Part shown: in pieces, positions 24,081-35,950 of the stretch | How the letters are laid out: the number at the start of each line of letters is the position of its first letter | How positions within the stretch are numbered: position 1 is the stretch's first letter | Assembly (NCBI RefSeq): GCF_036850765.1 | Contig: NC_089498.1 | Span: 68,426,305-68,490,304, forward strand | Reading direction: 5' to 3' | From: Saccopteryx bilineata | Taxonomy: Eukaryota > Chordata > Mammalia > Chiroptera > Emballonuridae | Length of the DNA stretch: 64,000 nucleotides | The notes under the pieces: generated by a model | Database searches by the model: none | Told to the model about the DNA's origin: nothing | What the model saw: only the letters and a program-made list of their open reading frames with translations | Translations under genes and position numbers: made by a program

Positions 24081-24176
24081 TCTTTCTTTTTTTTTTTTTC
24101 CGAAGCTGGAAACGGGAGAGACAGTCAGACAGACTGCCGCATGCGCCCGACCGGGATCCACCCGTCACGCCCACCA
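24081..24176 (-). mobile_element. 5'-truncated Ves-like SINE (3' end only)
   Basis: Only the last about 75 bases of the SINE (GCATGCGCCCGACCGGGATC, CTGTCTCTCCCGTTTCCAGC in sense) plus the A tail are present. The repeat ATTTAGAGCTAATTTTTT flanks it at 24063-24080 and 24177-24194, proving a separate insertion that was already truncated when it landed. The same target word appears a third time at 25300. Confidence 0.88.
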
Positions 24177-24194
24177 ATTTAGAGCTAATTTTTT

Positions 24195-25299
24195 TTTTTA
24201 ATTTTATTTTTCAAGCACAGTTTACATTCAGCACTATGTTATATTAATTTCAAATGTATAGCGTAATGGTTAAACTATCATATACTTGGCATAGTGACCC
24301 CACCCCTATATATCAAGTGCCCACCTTGCACCATACATAGTTATTACAAAAATCTTGTTGATGAGGTGGATTAAACTGAGCGAATAAGGCTAAAACCATG
24401 GGAAAAAATAGAAATGTGTCCACAGCCATGTTTTTCGTAGATGGCCCCAAAATTCCATGTTTGCTTTTTTTTTTTTTAATAAATAAATTTTTATTTAAAT
24501 GGGGCGACATCAATAAATCAGGGTACATATATTCAAAGAAAACATTTCCAGGTTATTTTGTCATTTACTTCTGTTGCATACCCATCACCCAAAGAGAGAT
24601 CATCCTCCATCACCCTCTATCCAGTTTTCTTTGTACCCCTCCCCCTCCCCCCCCCTCTTCTTCCCTACCCCCACCCCCCGTAACCACCACACTCCTGTCC
24701 ATGTCTCTTAGTCTCACTTTTATGTCCTACCAATGTATGGAATCCTGCAGTTCTTGTTTTTTTCTGATTTGCTTATTTCACCCCGCACAATGCTACCAAA
24801 ACTCCACCATTCCGCTGTAAGTGATCTGATGTCATCATTTCTCCTAGCTGAATAGTATACCATGGTGTATATGTGCCCCATCTTCTTTATCCAGCCTTCT
24901 ATTTTTTTTACAGTGATTAAAAGCCTTTAATCAAACTCTTGGCCAATACAGCAAGAATCCATAAAAAGAGTAGTGTCCTTAACATGTTCACCAAGTCCAA
25001 GTTGGCCCCATCACCATGCCAAATCCCTGAAAAATGCAACCCAACCACAGTTCAGTCTGTTAGGATCTGTCACAGGGAGCAGGAGTCCAGGAAAAGTCCA
25101 CATCCAGGAAAAGTCCGCATGGCACTGGAATTGTTGTCACCATTCTATACTTTGCAGCTCATGTCCAAGTCCCAGTGACCGCTGCTTCTAGCTGGTAATG
25201 ATTCAGGTAGATTGGAGAAGCCATTTGCAGCATGCGTGGATATGGAGCTTCTGTTCTCCTCTGCCTGGAGAGATGAGACCAGGTAGCTTTTCGCTGGAG
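24195..25299 (-). mobile_element. ERV-LTR/L1 chimeric retrocopy with possible 3' transduction
   Basis: In sense (right to left) the insert contains four parts. Part 1 is about 390 bases like the 3' part of a retroviral transcript (25299-24910), ending with an ATTAAA signal (24931-24926) and 16 bases later a run of eight A (24909-24902). Part 2 is an L1 ORF2 3' end and 3'UTR, starting at ATAGAAGGCTGG (about 24901) and ending in its own A tail (about 24478-24465). Part 3 is about 120 bases of unrecognised sequence (24464-24341). Part 4 is an older L1M-like 3' end with a final A tail (24340-24195). The target word TAGAGCTAATTTTT flanks the whole at 24177-24194 and 25300-25314. The locus at 47030-47876 has the same ERV/L1 junction. 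Retroviral parts are non-coding remnants. Confidence 0.7.
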
Positions 25300-26144
25300 T
25301 AGAGCTAATTTTTTAGACCACTAATATAGCAGTATAGTTTTATTCTTTTACATGTGGTTGTCCAGGTTTTCCAACACCATAAATTAAAGAGACTCTCTTT
25401 TTTCTACTTTGTCTTTTGGGTTTCTTTGTCATAAATTAGTTGTCCATATATGTGTGGGTTTATTTCTGGGCTCTTTATTCTATTTCATTAATCTGTCTTT
25501 CTGCCAATATCATAATGTTTTGATTACTATGGCTTTGTAGTATAGTTTGAAATCATGATACCTCCAGCTTTGTTATTTTTTCTCTACTGGTTTGGTTATT
25601 AAGAATCTTTTGTGGTTCCATACAAATTTTAGAATTATTAGTCCTAATTCTATGAGATATACCACTGGAATTTTGATAGGATTGCATTGACTCTGTGGAT
25701 TGCTTTGAGTAGTATTGACATTTTAACAATATTAATTCTTCCAGTTCATGAACACAGAATAATTCTCCATTTATTTGTTTCTTCTTCAATTTCTTTCACC
25801 AGTATCCTATGGTTTTCAGTGTATAGGTCTTTTACCTGCTTAATTAAATGTATTGTTAGGTATTTTGATGCAATTTCAATTTTCCTTTCTGATAATTCAT
25901 TATTTGTGTATAAAGACACTACAGGTTTATTAATATTGTACCTGTGACTTTACTGAATTTATTTATTAGTTCTAACAGTTTCCATAATGGAGTCTCTAGA
26001 GTGTTTTATATTAAGTATTATGTCATCTGTCATAGTGATATTTTTACTTCCTCCTTTTTTATTTAGATGCCTTTTATTATTTTTTATTGCCTAATTGCTT
26101 TGTCTAAGATTTCCATTACTATGCTAATTAAGAGTGGCAAAAGT

Positions 26145-26497
26145 GCCTGACCAAGTGGTGCTGCAGTGGATAGAGCATCAGTCTGGGATGCAGACAACCC
26201 AGATTCAAAACCCAAGGTTGCTGGCTTGAGTGCAGGAACTGGAATCAAGCTGGCATGAGCATGGAATCATAAACATGACCCCATGGTTGCTGGCTTGAAG
26301 CCCAAAGTTGCTTGCCTAAGCCTAAGGTTGCTGTTTTGAGCAAGTGTCACTGGCTCAGTTGGAGTCCCCGGATCAAGGCACATATGAGAAAGAGAACGCA
26401 ATTACAGTAAGGTGCCACAACGAAAATGGATGCTTCTCATCTTTCTCTTTTCCTGGCTATCTCTCTCTGTCTCTGTCTCACTCACTCAATAAAAAAA
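26145..26497 (+). mobile_element. Rhin-1-like tRNA-derived SINE, diverged
   Basis: It starts with GCCTGACCAAGTGGTGCTGC and GTGGATAGAGCATCAGTC, the head of the second SINE family, and ends with CTCTCTGTCTCTGTCTCACT and an A-rich tail. A 12-bp direct repeat AGTGGCAAAAGT flanks it (26133-26144 and 26498-26509). It has several lineage-specific changes and an expanded 'GTTGCTGGCTTGAG' middle. Confidence 0.88.
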
Positions 26498-27439
26498 AGT
26501 GGCAAAAGTAAGCATCCTTTTCTTGTTTCAGATCTCAAAGGAAAAGCTTTCAGTTTTAACCATTGAGTATGATGTTAGCTGTCTGTCTCTGGTCTTTATT
26601 TTTTGAGGTAAGTTCCTTTTATGCCTACTTTGCTGAGAGTTTTAATCATAAATGGATGCTAAATTTTATCAAATGCTGTTTCTTCATCTAATAAGATGAT
26701 CAAATGATCATATTAATTTGATCCTTCATTTTGTTAATGTGGCATATCATATTGCTTGATTTAAAGATGTTGAATCACCCTTAAATCCTTGTAATAAGTC
26801 CCACTTCATTGTAGTTTATGGTTTTTTAATGTATTGTTAAATTCAATTTGCTAACATTTTGTACAGGACTTATGCAACTACGTTCATAATTTTTTGTGAT
26901 GTCCTTGAAATGCTGGCTTCTTTAAATGTATTTGGAAGTATTATTTTCTTATTAGTTTGTTGGAAGAGTTAAAGAGGGATAAGTATTGGATGATGTCAGA
27001 GTAATGGCGCTGTAGGAAGCAATACCGATAAATCTCCCCAAAAACTCAACAAGATCTTAACCAGAAATAGAAAAATCTATCCTTGGAGCCTCCAGATGTT
27101 CCACATTACACCTGAAGGTATTGTCAAGTGAAAAATTGGCTAAATATATAATCAAACCCCGAAGGAAATAGGGAGTAAGAAATACTCCGCCTTCCTTACT
27201 AACCTAAATAGGGCCGCTTTCACTGGGAACTAAGAGTATAGAAACTAAGGTGGGCAAAGGGGGTGAATAGATCCAGGCCAAGGCACAAATGGCTGAACCA
27301 GGCTGTGGCATGGAGATCCAAGCTGAGGAAAAACTGTGCCTGTGGCAACCCAGCCAATACAAGCTAACACTTGCGGCAAACCCAGATAAAGAAAGACAAG
27401 TGGGGCAGCCATTCGCCCCAATCTCCTGATCGGCGTGCA

Positions 27440-27780
27440 CAGATAGTGGGCGAGAGATTCCTCCGAAAGCCTCGGGAGTGGGTGCATGTGTTATCCCACA
27501 GAGAGGAAGAGTCAGGGGGCTTTGTGTGGGCCAAAGCAGAATCTTGGGCCACCCCAGCACCCTGAAAAAGCCGCACACGGGGAGGGAGCGAGAACTAATT
27601 CTAATGCTGGAACTTTTTCATGCAGGTGGGGGTTTCACTCAGAGTGTGAGACTGCTGACCTGATATCCTGGTCTGTGCATGCAGATAGTGAGCGAGAGAT
27701 TCCTCTGAGTGCCCTGGAGTGGGCGCCTGCCTGCCCACATTACCAGACAGAGTGGCAGAGTCAGAGGTCTTTGTGTGGGC
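27440..27780 (+). promoter_or_regulatory. L1 promoter monomer block, about 1.4 units
   Basis: CAGATAGTGGGCGAGAGATT at 27440 and CAGATAGTGAGCGAGAGATT at 27682 mark two unit starts 242 bases apart. They are followed by the same series of motifs as in the minus-strand L1 (15600-16270), which has one unit more. CpG content is moderate, with decayed CpG sites. Promoter role is inferred from position. Confidence 0.65.
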
Positions 27781-29124
27781 GGAAGCCCCACCTGATTATA
27801 CTAGCAGCTCTGACTGACTGAGCCTTACTCAGAGCCCTGTGCTGAGTGGGAATAGAGTGGGGAGTTGCCATCTCTTCGAGCCTCTTACTATTCAGGCAGA
27901 GGCAGCAGCAGCCCCATAGCTGGATTATCAGGCTACTAATTCAGGAAGGAAAGACTAGCAGAGAAGCACTGGGAACACGGACTCTCTCACTGTTGGAACC
28001 TACAAATGCTAATGAGCCTCAACTGCCAACGACACTGAAGCCCAATACATTACATTGCCATAGAGACTTATCAACTGCAAACCTCTACCTGAGCATGCCA
28101 CAGGGACAGAACCTGGGGTACAGAGTCACCGACCAGGAAGAGGGAGAGAAAAGAAAAAGCAAGAAGATAACCTCTCAAAATCAAGAATAATCCACAGACT
28201 TTATAATTTATCCCATTTTATTATATTTGTTCATTTGTTTCTCTTATCTTCATTCTTTTTTTCTTTTTTCTCTTCCAAATTGGTCATTTCTCTGCCAGTC
28301 TCACTCTCTCCTCTCCTTGAACTACACTACCCATACGTGTTACATCTCCCATTATCTTTTCTTTCCTCTTCCTTTCTCTCTATGAGGGTTGCACTCCAAA
28401 ACACTTAACTTTCTCTCTCTCTTTTTTTTTATTTTTCTTCCTTTAGTGGTTCCCTCTTTTTTTCTCTCTCTTTCTTTTCCCCCTCTATATTAGTTTCTTC
28501 CTTTCTCCTTTACATCTCCTCTCATTCAATCCTCAATAACAAACAGATTATCTTATCTGGGACTCAAACTTACATTTGTGGCATTTTTTTTGGGGGGGGG
28601 GGGGGTTTACTTCACTTTTTTAACTCACTAGCAGTGCTCCCATCCCTGGCTCTCCATTTTATCTAGTTCTTGTTCCACTAAATACAATAGTAATTTTTAA
28701 TTTTTTTCTCCCCATTTTCCTGTTTCCCTCTTATTCCTCTCATCATATCTCTTAGTCAACCAACACCTAAAAGCAAAACATTTTTTCTCGACTCAAGTTT
28801 TTTCCTTATTTGCAATTTGTAGGTCCATACCCTCTTCTTTTGCCCCTTTATTACTTCTCCCCAATGCAAGTCCTTCATTACAGGCATTGTTTGTTCTATT
28901 TAGCACAATATAATTCACAGTTCACCACAAGATTTTCTCAAGAAAGTGGGGAGAGGAGAGGAGAGGAAAAAAGGAGGGGGGGAATAATTTTCTTTTTTTA
29001 ATTTTTAATTTAAAAAAAACTTTTTTATTTTTATTTTTTTAACTTTTTATTCTTTATTAAATCTCATTAATACTATCAAGAAAACCATCCTCACATGCCA
29101 TAAAAAAAGAGAAAATTGAATATC

Positions 29125-30105
29125 ATGGATACAAAAGAAAGAGAGGTAACACAGATAGATGAGAAAAAATCTATGGAGAAAAAATTTAATATATTGAAAA
29201 CCTTGGAGTTAAATGACAGAGAATTTAAAATAGAAATCCTAAAAATACTCAGAGATATGCAAGAAAATGCAGAAAGGCAATTTAGGAAGCTCAGAAAACA
29301 ACTCAATGAACACAAAGAATATATTTCCAAGTAAATTGAAACTATAAAAACAAGCAGAGATGAAAAACTCAATTCACAAGCTGAAAAATGAGGTAACAAG
29401 CTTAGCAAATAGAACAGGACAAATAAAAGGTAGGATTAGTGAGATAGACAACAAGCAACTCCAGGCACAACAGAAAGAAGAAGAAAGAGACTCAAAAATT
29501 AAAAAAAAATGAGATAGCCCTACAAGAATTATCTGACTCCATCAAAAAGAATAACATAAGAATAATAGGTATATCAGAGGGAGAAGAGAGAGAAAATAGA
29601 ATGGAGAACATACTCAAACAAATAATAGATGAGAACTTCCCAAGCCTGTGGAAAGAACTAAAGCCTCAAATTCAAGAAGCAAACAGAACTCCGAGTTTTC
29701 TTAACCCCAACAAACCTACTCCAAGGCACATCATAATGAAATTGGCACAAACCAACAGCAAAGAAAAAAATCTCAAGGGAGCCAGGGAAAAGAAGAATAC
29801 AACATTTAAAGGAAGGCCCATTACATTATCATCAGATTTCTCAACAGAAACTCTACAAGCTAGAAGAGAGTGGATCCCAATATTTAAAGTCCTGAAAGAG
29901 AGGAACTTTCAGTCACAAATACTATACCCATCAAAGTTATGCTTCAAATACGAAGGAGAAATAAAAACATTCACAGATACAGAAAAGATGAGGGAATTTA
30001 TCATCAGGAAACCCCCACTCCAGGAATTACTAAACGGGGTTCTCCAATCAGATACAAAGAACAACAAAAAAAAGCCACAAGTAAAAGCTCCAAGAAGAAC
30101 ACAAT
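29125..30105 (+). pseudogene. ORF1: L1 ORF1, broken by stops and the nine-A frameshift
   Basis: The coiled-coil part (MDTKEREVTQIDEKKSMEKK onward) is open to a TAA at about 29332. The frame is then shifted by small changes and by the nine-A run at 29501-29509 (the same run as in the minus-strand L1). It re-opens at about 29601-30107 with the RRM/C-terminal domain (TPRHIIMKLAQTNSKEKN, KGRPITLSSDFSTETLQARR). The lesions rule out a functional product. Confidence 0.88.
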
Positions 30106-30411
30106 AAAACCAAATTTAAACTGTGACAACAAGAAAAAGAAAGGGAGGGGAGAGGATGGAGAGTAACAGTAGCAAAGGACGATGGAGTGGAAAAGTACTC
30201 ACAAAATAGTGCACTACAATGAACAGGGTAGGAACCTTTTTCATTACTTAATAGTAAGCACCATTGAAAAAACCACCACAGAAGCACATAATTTAAAAAA
30301 GATAGCAACAAAGGAAAAAAGGATGGAACACAACGAAATAAAAACAAAAAATAAAAAAATGAAAGAGAAGGATCAAACAAGACACAAAACTAACAGAAAG
30401 CAATTAATAAA

Positions 30412-33400
30412 ATGGCAATAGGGAATTCACAAGTGTCAATAATTACACTAAATGTAAATGGATTAAACTCACCAATAAAAAGACACAGAGTAGCAGAATG
30501 GATTAAAAAAATCCAACTGTATGCTGCCTACAAGAAACTTATCTAAGCAATAAGGATAAAAACAAATTCAAAGTAAAAGGCTGGAAAACAATACTCCAAG
30601 CAAATAATATCTAAAAAAAAAAGCAGGCGTAGCAATACTCATATCTGATAATGCTGACTACAAGACAGCAAAAGTACTTAGAGACAAAAATGGCCATTTT
30701 AGAATGGCTAAGAGTGCACTGAATCAAGAAGACATAACAATTCTTAATATATATGCACCAAACCAAGGAGCACCACAATATATAAGACAGCTACTTATTG
30801 ACCTTAAAACAAAAACTGACAAAAATACAATCATCCTTGGAGACCTCAATACACCGCTGACAGCTCTAGATTGGTCATCCAAACAGAGGATCAAAAAAGG
30901 TATACTGGTATAAAACAAAACACTAGAGCACCTGGATATGATAGATATCTACAGGACATTTCATCCTAAAGTGACAGAGCATACATTTTTCTCCAGTGTA
31001 CATGGATCATTCTCAAGAATTGACCATATGTTGGGCCACAAAAACAACATCAGCAAATTCAGAAAAATCGAAGTTGTACCAAGCATATTTTCTGATCATA
31101 AAGCCTTGAAACTAGAATTCAACTGCAAAAAAGAGGTAAAAAGTCCCACAGAAATGTGGAAACTAAACAACATACTTTTAAAAAATGAATGGGTCAAAGA
31201 AGAAATAAGTGCAGAGATCAAAAGATATATACAGACAATGAAAATGACAATACGACATATCAGAATCTATGGGATGCAGCAAAAGCAGTGATTAGAGGAA
31301 TGTTTATATCACTTCAGGCATAAATGAACAAACAAGAGAGAGCCCAAGTGAATAGTTTAACTTCCCACCTTAAGGAACTGGAAAAAGAAGAACAAAGACA
31401 ACCCAAAACCAGCCGAAGAAAGGAGATAATAAAAATTAGAGCAGAAATAAATGAAATAGAGCACAGAAAAACTATAGAAAAAATTAATAGAACAAGGAGC
31501 TGGTTCTTTGAAAAGATCAACAAAATTGACAAACCTCTGGCAAGACTTACCAAGGAAAAAAGAGAAAGTACTCATATAAACAAAATCCAAAACAAAAGAG
31601 GAGAAATAACCGCGGACATTGTAGATATACAAAGAATTATTGTAGAATACTATGAAAAACTTTATGCCACTAAATTCAACAACCTAGAAGAAATGGATAA
31701 ATTCCTTAAACAATACAACCTTCCTAGACTGAGTCAAGTATAAACAGAAAGCCTAAACAGACCTATAAGTAGAGAAGGAATAGAAAAAACCTCCCCCAAA
31801 ATGAAAATCCAGGCCTAGACAGTTACACTACTTAATTCTATCAAACCTTCAAAGAAGACTTGGTTCCTATTCTACTCAAAGTCTTCCAAAAAATGAAGAA
31901 GATGCAATACTTCCAAACACATTTTATGAGGCCAACATAACTCTCATACCAAAACCAGGCAAGGATGGCACAAAAAAAGAAAACTACAGACCAATATCTC
32001 TAATGAATACAGATGCTAAAATACTAAACAAAATACTAGCAAATCAAATACAACAACATATTAAAAAAATAATACATCATGATCAAGTGGGATTCATCCC
32101 AGAATCTCAAGGATGGTTCAACATACATAAAACGGTTAACGTTGTACACCATATCAAAAAAACAAAGAACAAAAACAACATGATCTTATCAATAGACGCA
32201 GAAAAGGCTTTCAATAAAATGCAACACAATTTTATGTTTAAGACTCTCAACAAAATGGGTATAGAAGGAAAATATCTCAACATGATAAAGGCCATATATG
32301 ATAAACCATCAGCTAACATCATATTAAATGGCACTAAACTGAAGGCTTTCCCCCTTAAATCAGGAACAAGACAGGGTTGTCCACTTTCTCCACTCTTATT
32401 TAATGTGGTTCTAGAGGTTCTAGCCAGAGCAATCAGACAAGACAAAGAAATAAAAGGCACCCATATCAGAAAAGAAGTAAAGGTATCACTTTTTGCAGAT
32501 GATATGATCCTATACATTGAAAACCCCAAAGAATCCACAAAAACACTACTAGAAACAATAAGCCAATACAGTATGGTCGCAGGATACAAAATTAACATAG
32601 AGAAGTCCATAGCCTTTCTATATGCCAACAATGAAACATTTGAGAACAAACTCAAAAAATAATCCCCTTCATGATTGCAACAAAAAAAAAATAAAATACC
32701 TAGGAATAAACATAACAAAGAATGTAAAGGACTTATATAATGAAAACTACAAACCATTGTTAAGGGAAATCAAAAAAGATATAATGAGATGGAAGAATAT
32801 TCCTTGTTCTTGGTTAGGAAGAATAAATATAATCAAGATAGCCATGTTACCCAAAGCAATATACAAATTTAATGCAATTCCCGTCAAAATTCCAATGACA
32901 TTTTTTAAAGAAATGGAGCAAAAAAAACATTAGGTTTATATGAAACTATAAAAAACTCCTAATAGCCAAAGCAATCCTAAAGAAAAAGAATGAAGCTGGG
33001 GGCATCACAATACCTGACTTCAAACTATATTATAGAGCCACGACAATCAAAACAGCAGGGTATTGGCAGAAAAATAGACACTCAGACCAATGGAACAGAA
33101 TATAAAGCCCAGTAATAGAACCACATATATATAGTCAAATAATTTTTGATAAAGAGGCCAACAACACACAATGGATAAAAGAAAGCCTCTTCAACAAATG
33201 GTGCTGGGAATACTGGAAAGCCACATGCAAAGGAATGAAATTGGACTACAGTTTGTCTCCTTGTACTGAAATTAACTCAAAATGGATCAAAGATCTAAAT
33301 ATAAGACCTGAAACAATAAAGTACATAGAAGAAGACATAGGTACTAAACTCATGGACCTGGGTTTTAAAGAGCATTTTATGAATTTGACTCCAAAGGCAA

Positions 33401-34567
33401 GAGAAGTGAAGGCAAAAATTAATGAATGGGACTACATCAGACTAAAAGTTTTTGCTCAGCAAGAGAAACTGATAACAAAATAAACAGACAGCCAACTAAA
33501 TGGAAAATGATATTTTCAAACAACAGCTCAGATAAGGGCCTAATATCCAAAATATACAAAGAACTCATAAAACTCAACAACAAACAAACAAACAATCCAA
33601 TAAAAAAATGAGAAGAAGACATTAACAGACACTTCTCCCAGGAAGAAATACAAACGGCCAACAGATATATGAAAAGATGCTCATCTTCTTTAGTTATTAA
33701 AGAAATGCAAATCAAAACTGCAATGAGGTGTGGGTCCACCTCACACCTGTTAGATTAGCTATTATTAACAAGACAGGTAATAGCAAATGTGGGAGAGGCT
33801 GTGGAGAAAAAAGAACCCTCATTCACTGTTGGTGGGACTGTAAAGTAGTACAACCATTATGGAAGAAAGTATGGTAGTTTCTCAAAAAACTGAAAATAGA
33901 ATTACCTTATGACCCAGCAATTCCTCTACTGGGTATATACCTCCAAAACTCAGAAACATTGATATGTAAAGACACATGCAGCCCCATGTTCATTGCAGCA
34001 TTGTTCACAGTGGCCATGACATGGAAACTACCAAAAAGCCTGTCAATAGATGACTGGATAAAGTAAATGTGGCACATATACACTATGGCAGGGGTCCCCA
34101 AACTTTTTACACAGGGGGCCAATTCACTGTCCCTCAGACCGTTGGAGGGCCGGACTATAAAGAAAACTATGAACAAATCCCTATGCACACTGCACAAATC
34201 TTATTTTAAAGTAAAAAAACAAAATGGGAGCAAATACAATATTTAAAATAAAGAACAAATAAATTTAAATCAACAAACTGACCAGTATTTCAATGGGAAC
34301 TATGCTCCTCTCACTGACCACCAATGAAAGAGGTGCCCTTTCCGGAAGTGTGGTGGGGGCCAGATAAATGGACTCAGGGGGCCGCATGTGGCCCGTGGAC
34401 CGTAGTTTGGGAACCCCTGCACTATGGAATACTACTCAGCCATAAGAAATGATGACATCGGATCATTTACAGCAAAATGGTGGGATCTTGATAACATTAT
34501 ATGAAGTGAAATAAGGAAATCAGAAAAAACCAGGAACTGCATTATTCCATACGTAGGTGGGATATAA
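30412..34567 (+). pseudogene. ORF2: L1 ORF2, multiply disrupted and split by a hAT element
   Basis: Recognisable parts in order: endonuclease (LNIYAPNQGAPQYIRQ; GDLNTPLTALD at about 30839; a SDH motif at about 31095), RT ([41 protein letters not shown] at about 32490), and the thumb and Cys-rich C-terminus (about 33750-33860). Stops and frameshifts occur throughout, for example near 30535, 31741, 32660 and 32930. The extreme C-terminal codons are separated by the 331-bp DNA transposon at 34089-34419. It is clearly a dead copy, older than the minus-strand L1. Confidence 0.9.
34089..34419. mobile_element. Non-autonomous hAT-type DNA transposon, perfect 8-bp target duplication
   Basis: The 331-bp element has terminal inverted repeats: CAGGGGTCCCCAAACT at the left, and the complement of AGTTTGGGAACCCCTG at the right, with one mismatch over 16 bases. 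The 8-bp direct repeat CACTATGG (34081-34088 and 34420-34427) is the hAT signature, and excising the element restores the L1 ORF2 end. There is no transposase frame, so it needs a source in trans. Subterminal GGGGGCC and GGGGGCCGCATGTGGCC stretches are GC-rich, while the middle is AT-rich. Strand is arbitrary. Confidence 0.93.
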
Positions 34568-35867
34568 AAGCGAGACTAAGAGACATTGATAAGAGTGTGG
34601 TGGTTATGGGGGGTGGGGGGAGAGGGAGAAGGAAAGGGGGAGGGGGAGGGGCACAAAGAAAACTAGATAGAAGGTGACAGAGGACAATCTGACTTTGGGT
34701 GATGGGTATGCAACATAATTGAATGACAAGATAACCTGGACATGTTATCTTTGAATATATGTACCCTGATTTATTGATGTCACCCTATTAAAAATAAAAT
34801 AAATAAAATAAATAAATAGGGATAAGTATTAATTCTTCTAAGAATGTTTGGAACAATTCTACAGTGAAGCCATCTGGTCCTGATCTTTTATTTGTTGGGA
34901 GGTTTTAAATTACTGATTCAATCTCCTTACTAATAATTGCTCCAACTGGGTTTTCTATTTCTTCATGATTCAGTCTTAGAAGGTTGTATGAATTTAGAAA
35001 TTTACTAATTTATTCTAGGTTGTCCAATTTGTTGGTGTTTAATTGTTTATAGTAGTCTAAATATTCTTTGTATTTCTGTGATATCAGATATATATTTTTC
35101 TTTCTTTTATGATTTTATTTGAGCCCTTTTATCTCGGTTAATATACCTAAAATTTTTTTCCATATTGTTTTTCATTTAAAGAACCAACTCTTAGTTTCAT
35201 TGATCATTTCTATTGTTTTTTAAGTCTTTGTTTCAGTTATCTATATCTTAACTTTGGGTTTTACTTTGTTTTCCTATCTTTAGTTCCTTTAGGTATAAGA
35301 TCAAATTGTTTACTTGAGATTTTTATTTCTTGAGGTAGGTCTGTATTTTTATAAATTCCCTTTACATCCCATAGACTTTAGTATGTCATATTTCTATCCT
35401 CATTTGTCTCTAGGTATTTATAATGCTTCCTTTGGTTTCCCCAATGACCCATTTGTTGTTCAGTAGAATATTTTTTAATCTGCAAATTTTTAAGTTTTTC
35501 CACTTTTTTTTCTTATAATTGATTTGTTTTCATAATATCTTAGAAAAATGTTTTATATGATTTATGTATTCTTGAATTTGTTTGTTTTGTGGCATAACAT
35601 GTGATCTATCCTGTAGAACATTCCACATACACTTGAGTAAAAGGTGTATTTTGCCACTATTGGATAGAATGATCTGTATATATCTATTAAAATTTTCTAG
35701 AAAAATGTGACCTTGAAGGCCAGTGTTTCATTGTTAATTTTTTGTTTGGATGATCATTGCAGTGAGTGGGTTGTCAATTTTCCCTACTATTTTTGTATTA
35801 TTTTCAATTTCTCTCTTTAGGTCTGGTAATATTTATTTGTTTTACATATCTTGGTGCTCCTGTGTTA

Positions 35868-35950
35868 GGTGCATATATATATTTATAAGTGCATATATAT
35901 ATATATGTATATATATACATATATATATATATATATACATACACACACAT
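35868..35950. repeat. TA-rich microsatellite inside old L1
   Basis: (CATATATA)/(TA)n runs with interspersed GTATATATATACATATA form a nearly self-complementary tract in the antisense ORF2 remnant. It is probably an expansion of the ancestral L1 ATATAT word (compare GCATATATATTAAGAATTG at 12607). Confidence 0.85.

Larger units (their letters stand above)
26988..34817 (+). mobile_element. Full-length plus-strand L1, decayed, carrying a hAT insertion
   Basis: The element starts with GGATGATGTCAGAGTAATGG, the decayed form of the 5' end of the minus-strand L1. It runs through a 5'UTR (to about 29107), ORF1 (29125-30105), ORF2 (30412-34567) and a G-rich 3'UTR (34604-34650) to an A-rich tail at 34785-34817. 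A 13-bp target duplication AGGGATAAGTATT lies at 26975-26987 and 34818-34830. Removing the 331-bp hAT and its 8-bp duplication leaves about 7.49 kb. It is more mutated than the minus-strand L1, with many stops and frameshifts in both ORFs. Confidence 0.93.

Noticed and set aside
27001..27030. Start of a processed host pseudogene at the GTAATGGCG word
   Set aside because: The same word begins the minus-strand full-length L1 at 16640, and L1 ORF1 and ORF2 follow; it is the L1 5' end.
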